Source: Candidatus Dormiibacterota bacterium
GTDB taxonomy: Bacteria > Chloroflexota > Dormibacteria > Aeolococcales > Bog-877
Assembly: GCA_030038765.1 (NCBI GenBank)
Contig: JASHRA010000251.1
Span: 1-6,214, forward strand
Direction: 5' to 3'
Length of the DNA: 6,214 nt
Position 1 is the stretch's first letter; the number at the start of each line of letters is the position of its first letter. The notes beneath the pieces are model-generated. The model did no database searches, was not told where the DNA came from, and saw nothing but the letters and a program-made list of their open reading frames with translations. Shown here one piece after another: positions 5,429-6,214 of this stretch. A program made the position numbers and the translations under genes.

Positions 5429-6214
<786 letters not shown>

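Overview
The window is very GC-rich bacterial chromosome carrying mostly housekeeping genes: an HD-domain phosphohydrolase, an Mrp-type Fe-S carrier ATPase, a Fur-superfamily regulator and a membrane pyrophosphatase. The base composition, the GTG starts and two probable leaderless promoters suggest a high-GC Gram-positive-type lineage (Actinobacteriota, Chloroflexota, Dormibacterota or similar). The sequence alone does not settle the phylum.

Layout, left to right. Positions 1-648 (+) hold the 3' part of a COG1078-type HD phosphohydrolase. Positions 649-868 are GC-rich without a gene and hold one imperfect hairpin. At about 869 the composition drops sharply (roughly 41% GC by hand count over 870-952), which marks the promoter region of an accessory module. 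That module is an AbiEi-like antitoxin/regulator with a PD-(D/E)XK-like N-terminus (953-2116, +), overlapped by its partner, an AbiEii-like nucleotidyltransferase (2100-2951, +). The nucleotidyltransferase frame is open from end to end except for one in-frame TAA at 2367-2369, so the module looks like a type IV toxin-antitoxin pair whose toxin has been disarmed. Positions 2952-3246 are a convergent intergenic stretch with GC-rich hairpins.

The minus strand then carries mrp (3368-4492), followed 22 bases downstream by a previously easy-to-miss 32-residue single-pass membrane ORF (3247-3345). Divergent from mrp is a Fur/PerR-type regulator (4617-5036, +). The 124-base region they share contains a promoter whose -35/-10 spacer is covered by a 6-8-6 inverted repeat (likely autoregulatory operator) and a long GC-rich hairpin that would lie in the mrp leader. 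Converging on the regulator is a small coiled-coil protein of unknown function (5047-5397, -), which lies just downstream of the 3' part of hppA (5429-6214, -). The hppA product has the GNTTKA motif of potassium-independent proton-pumping pyrophosphatases.

Functionally, the mrp/regulator pair links Fe-S cluster delivery with metal or peroxide sensing. The AbiEi/AbiEii-like pair is the accessory, possibly phage-defence, element. Nothing here is demonstrably a new system. The best leads are the nonsense-interrupted toxin, the nuclease-fold antitoxin architecture, the operator in the divergent region and the small membrane ORF.
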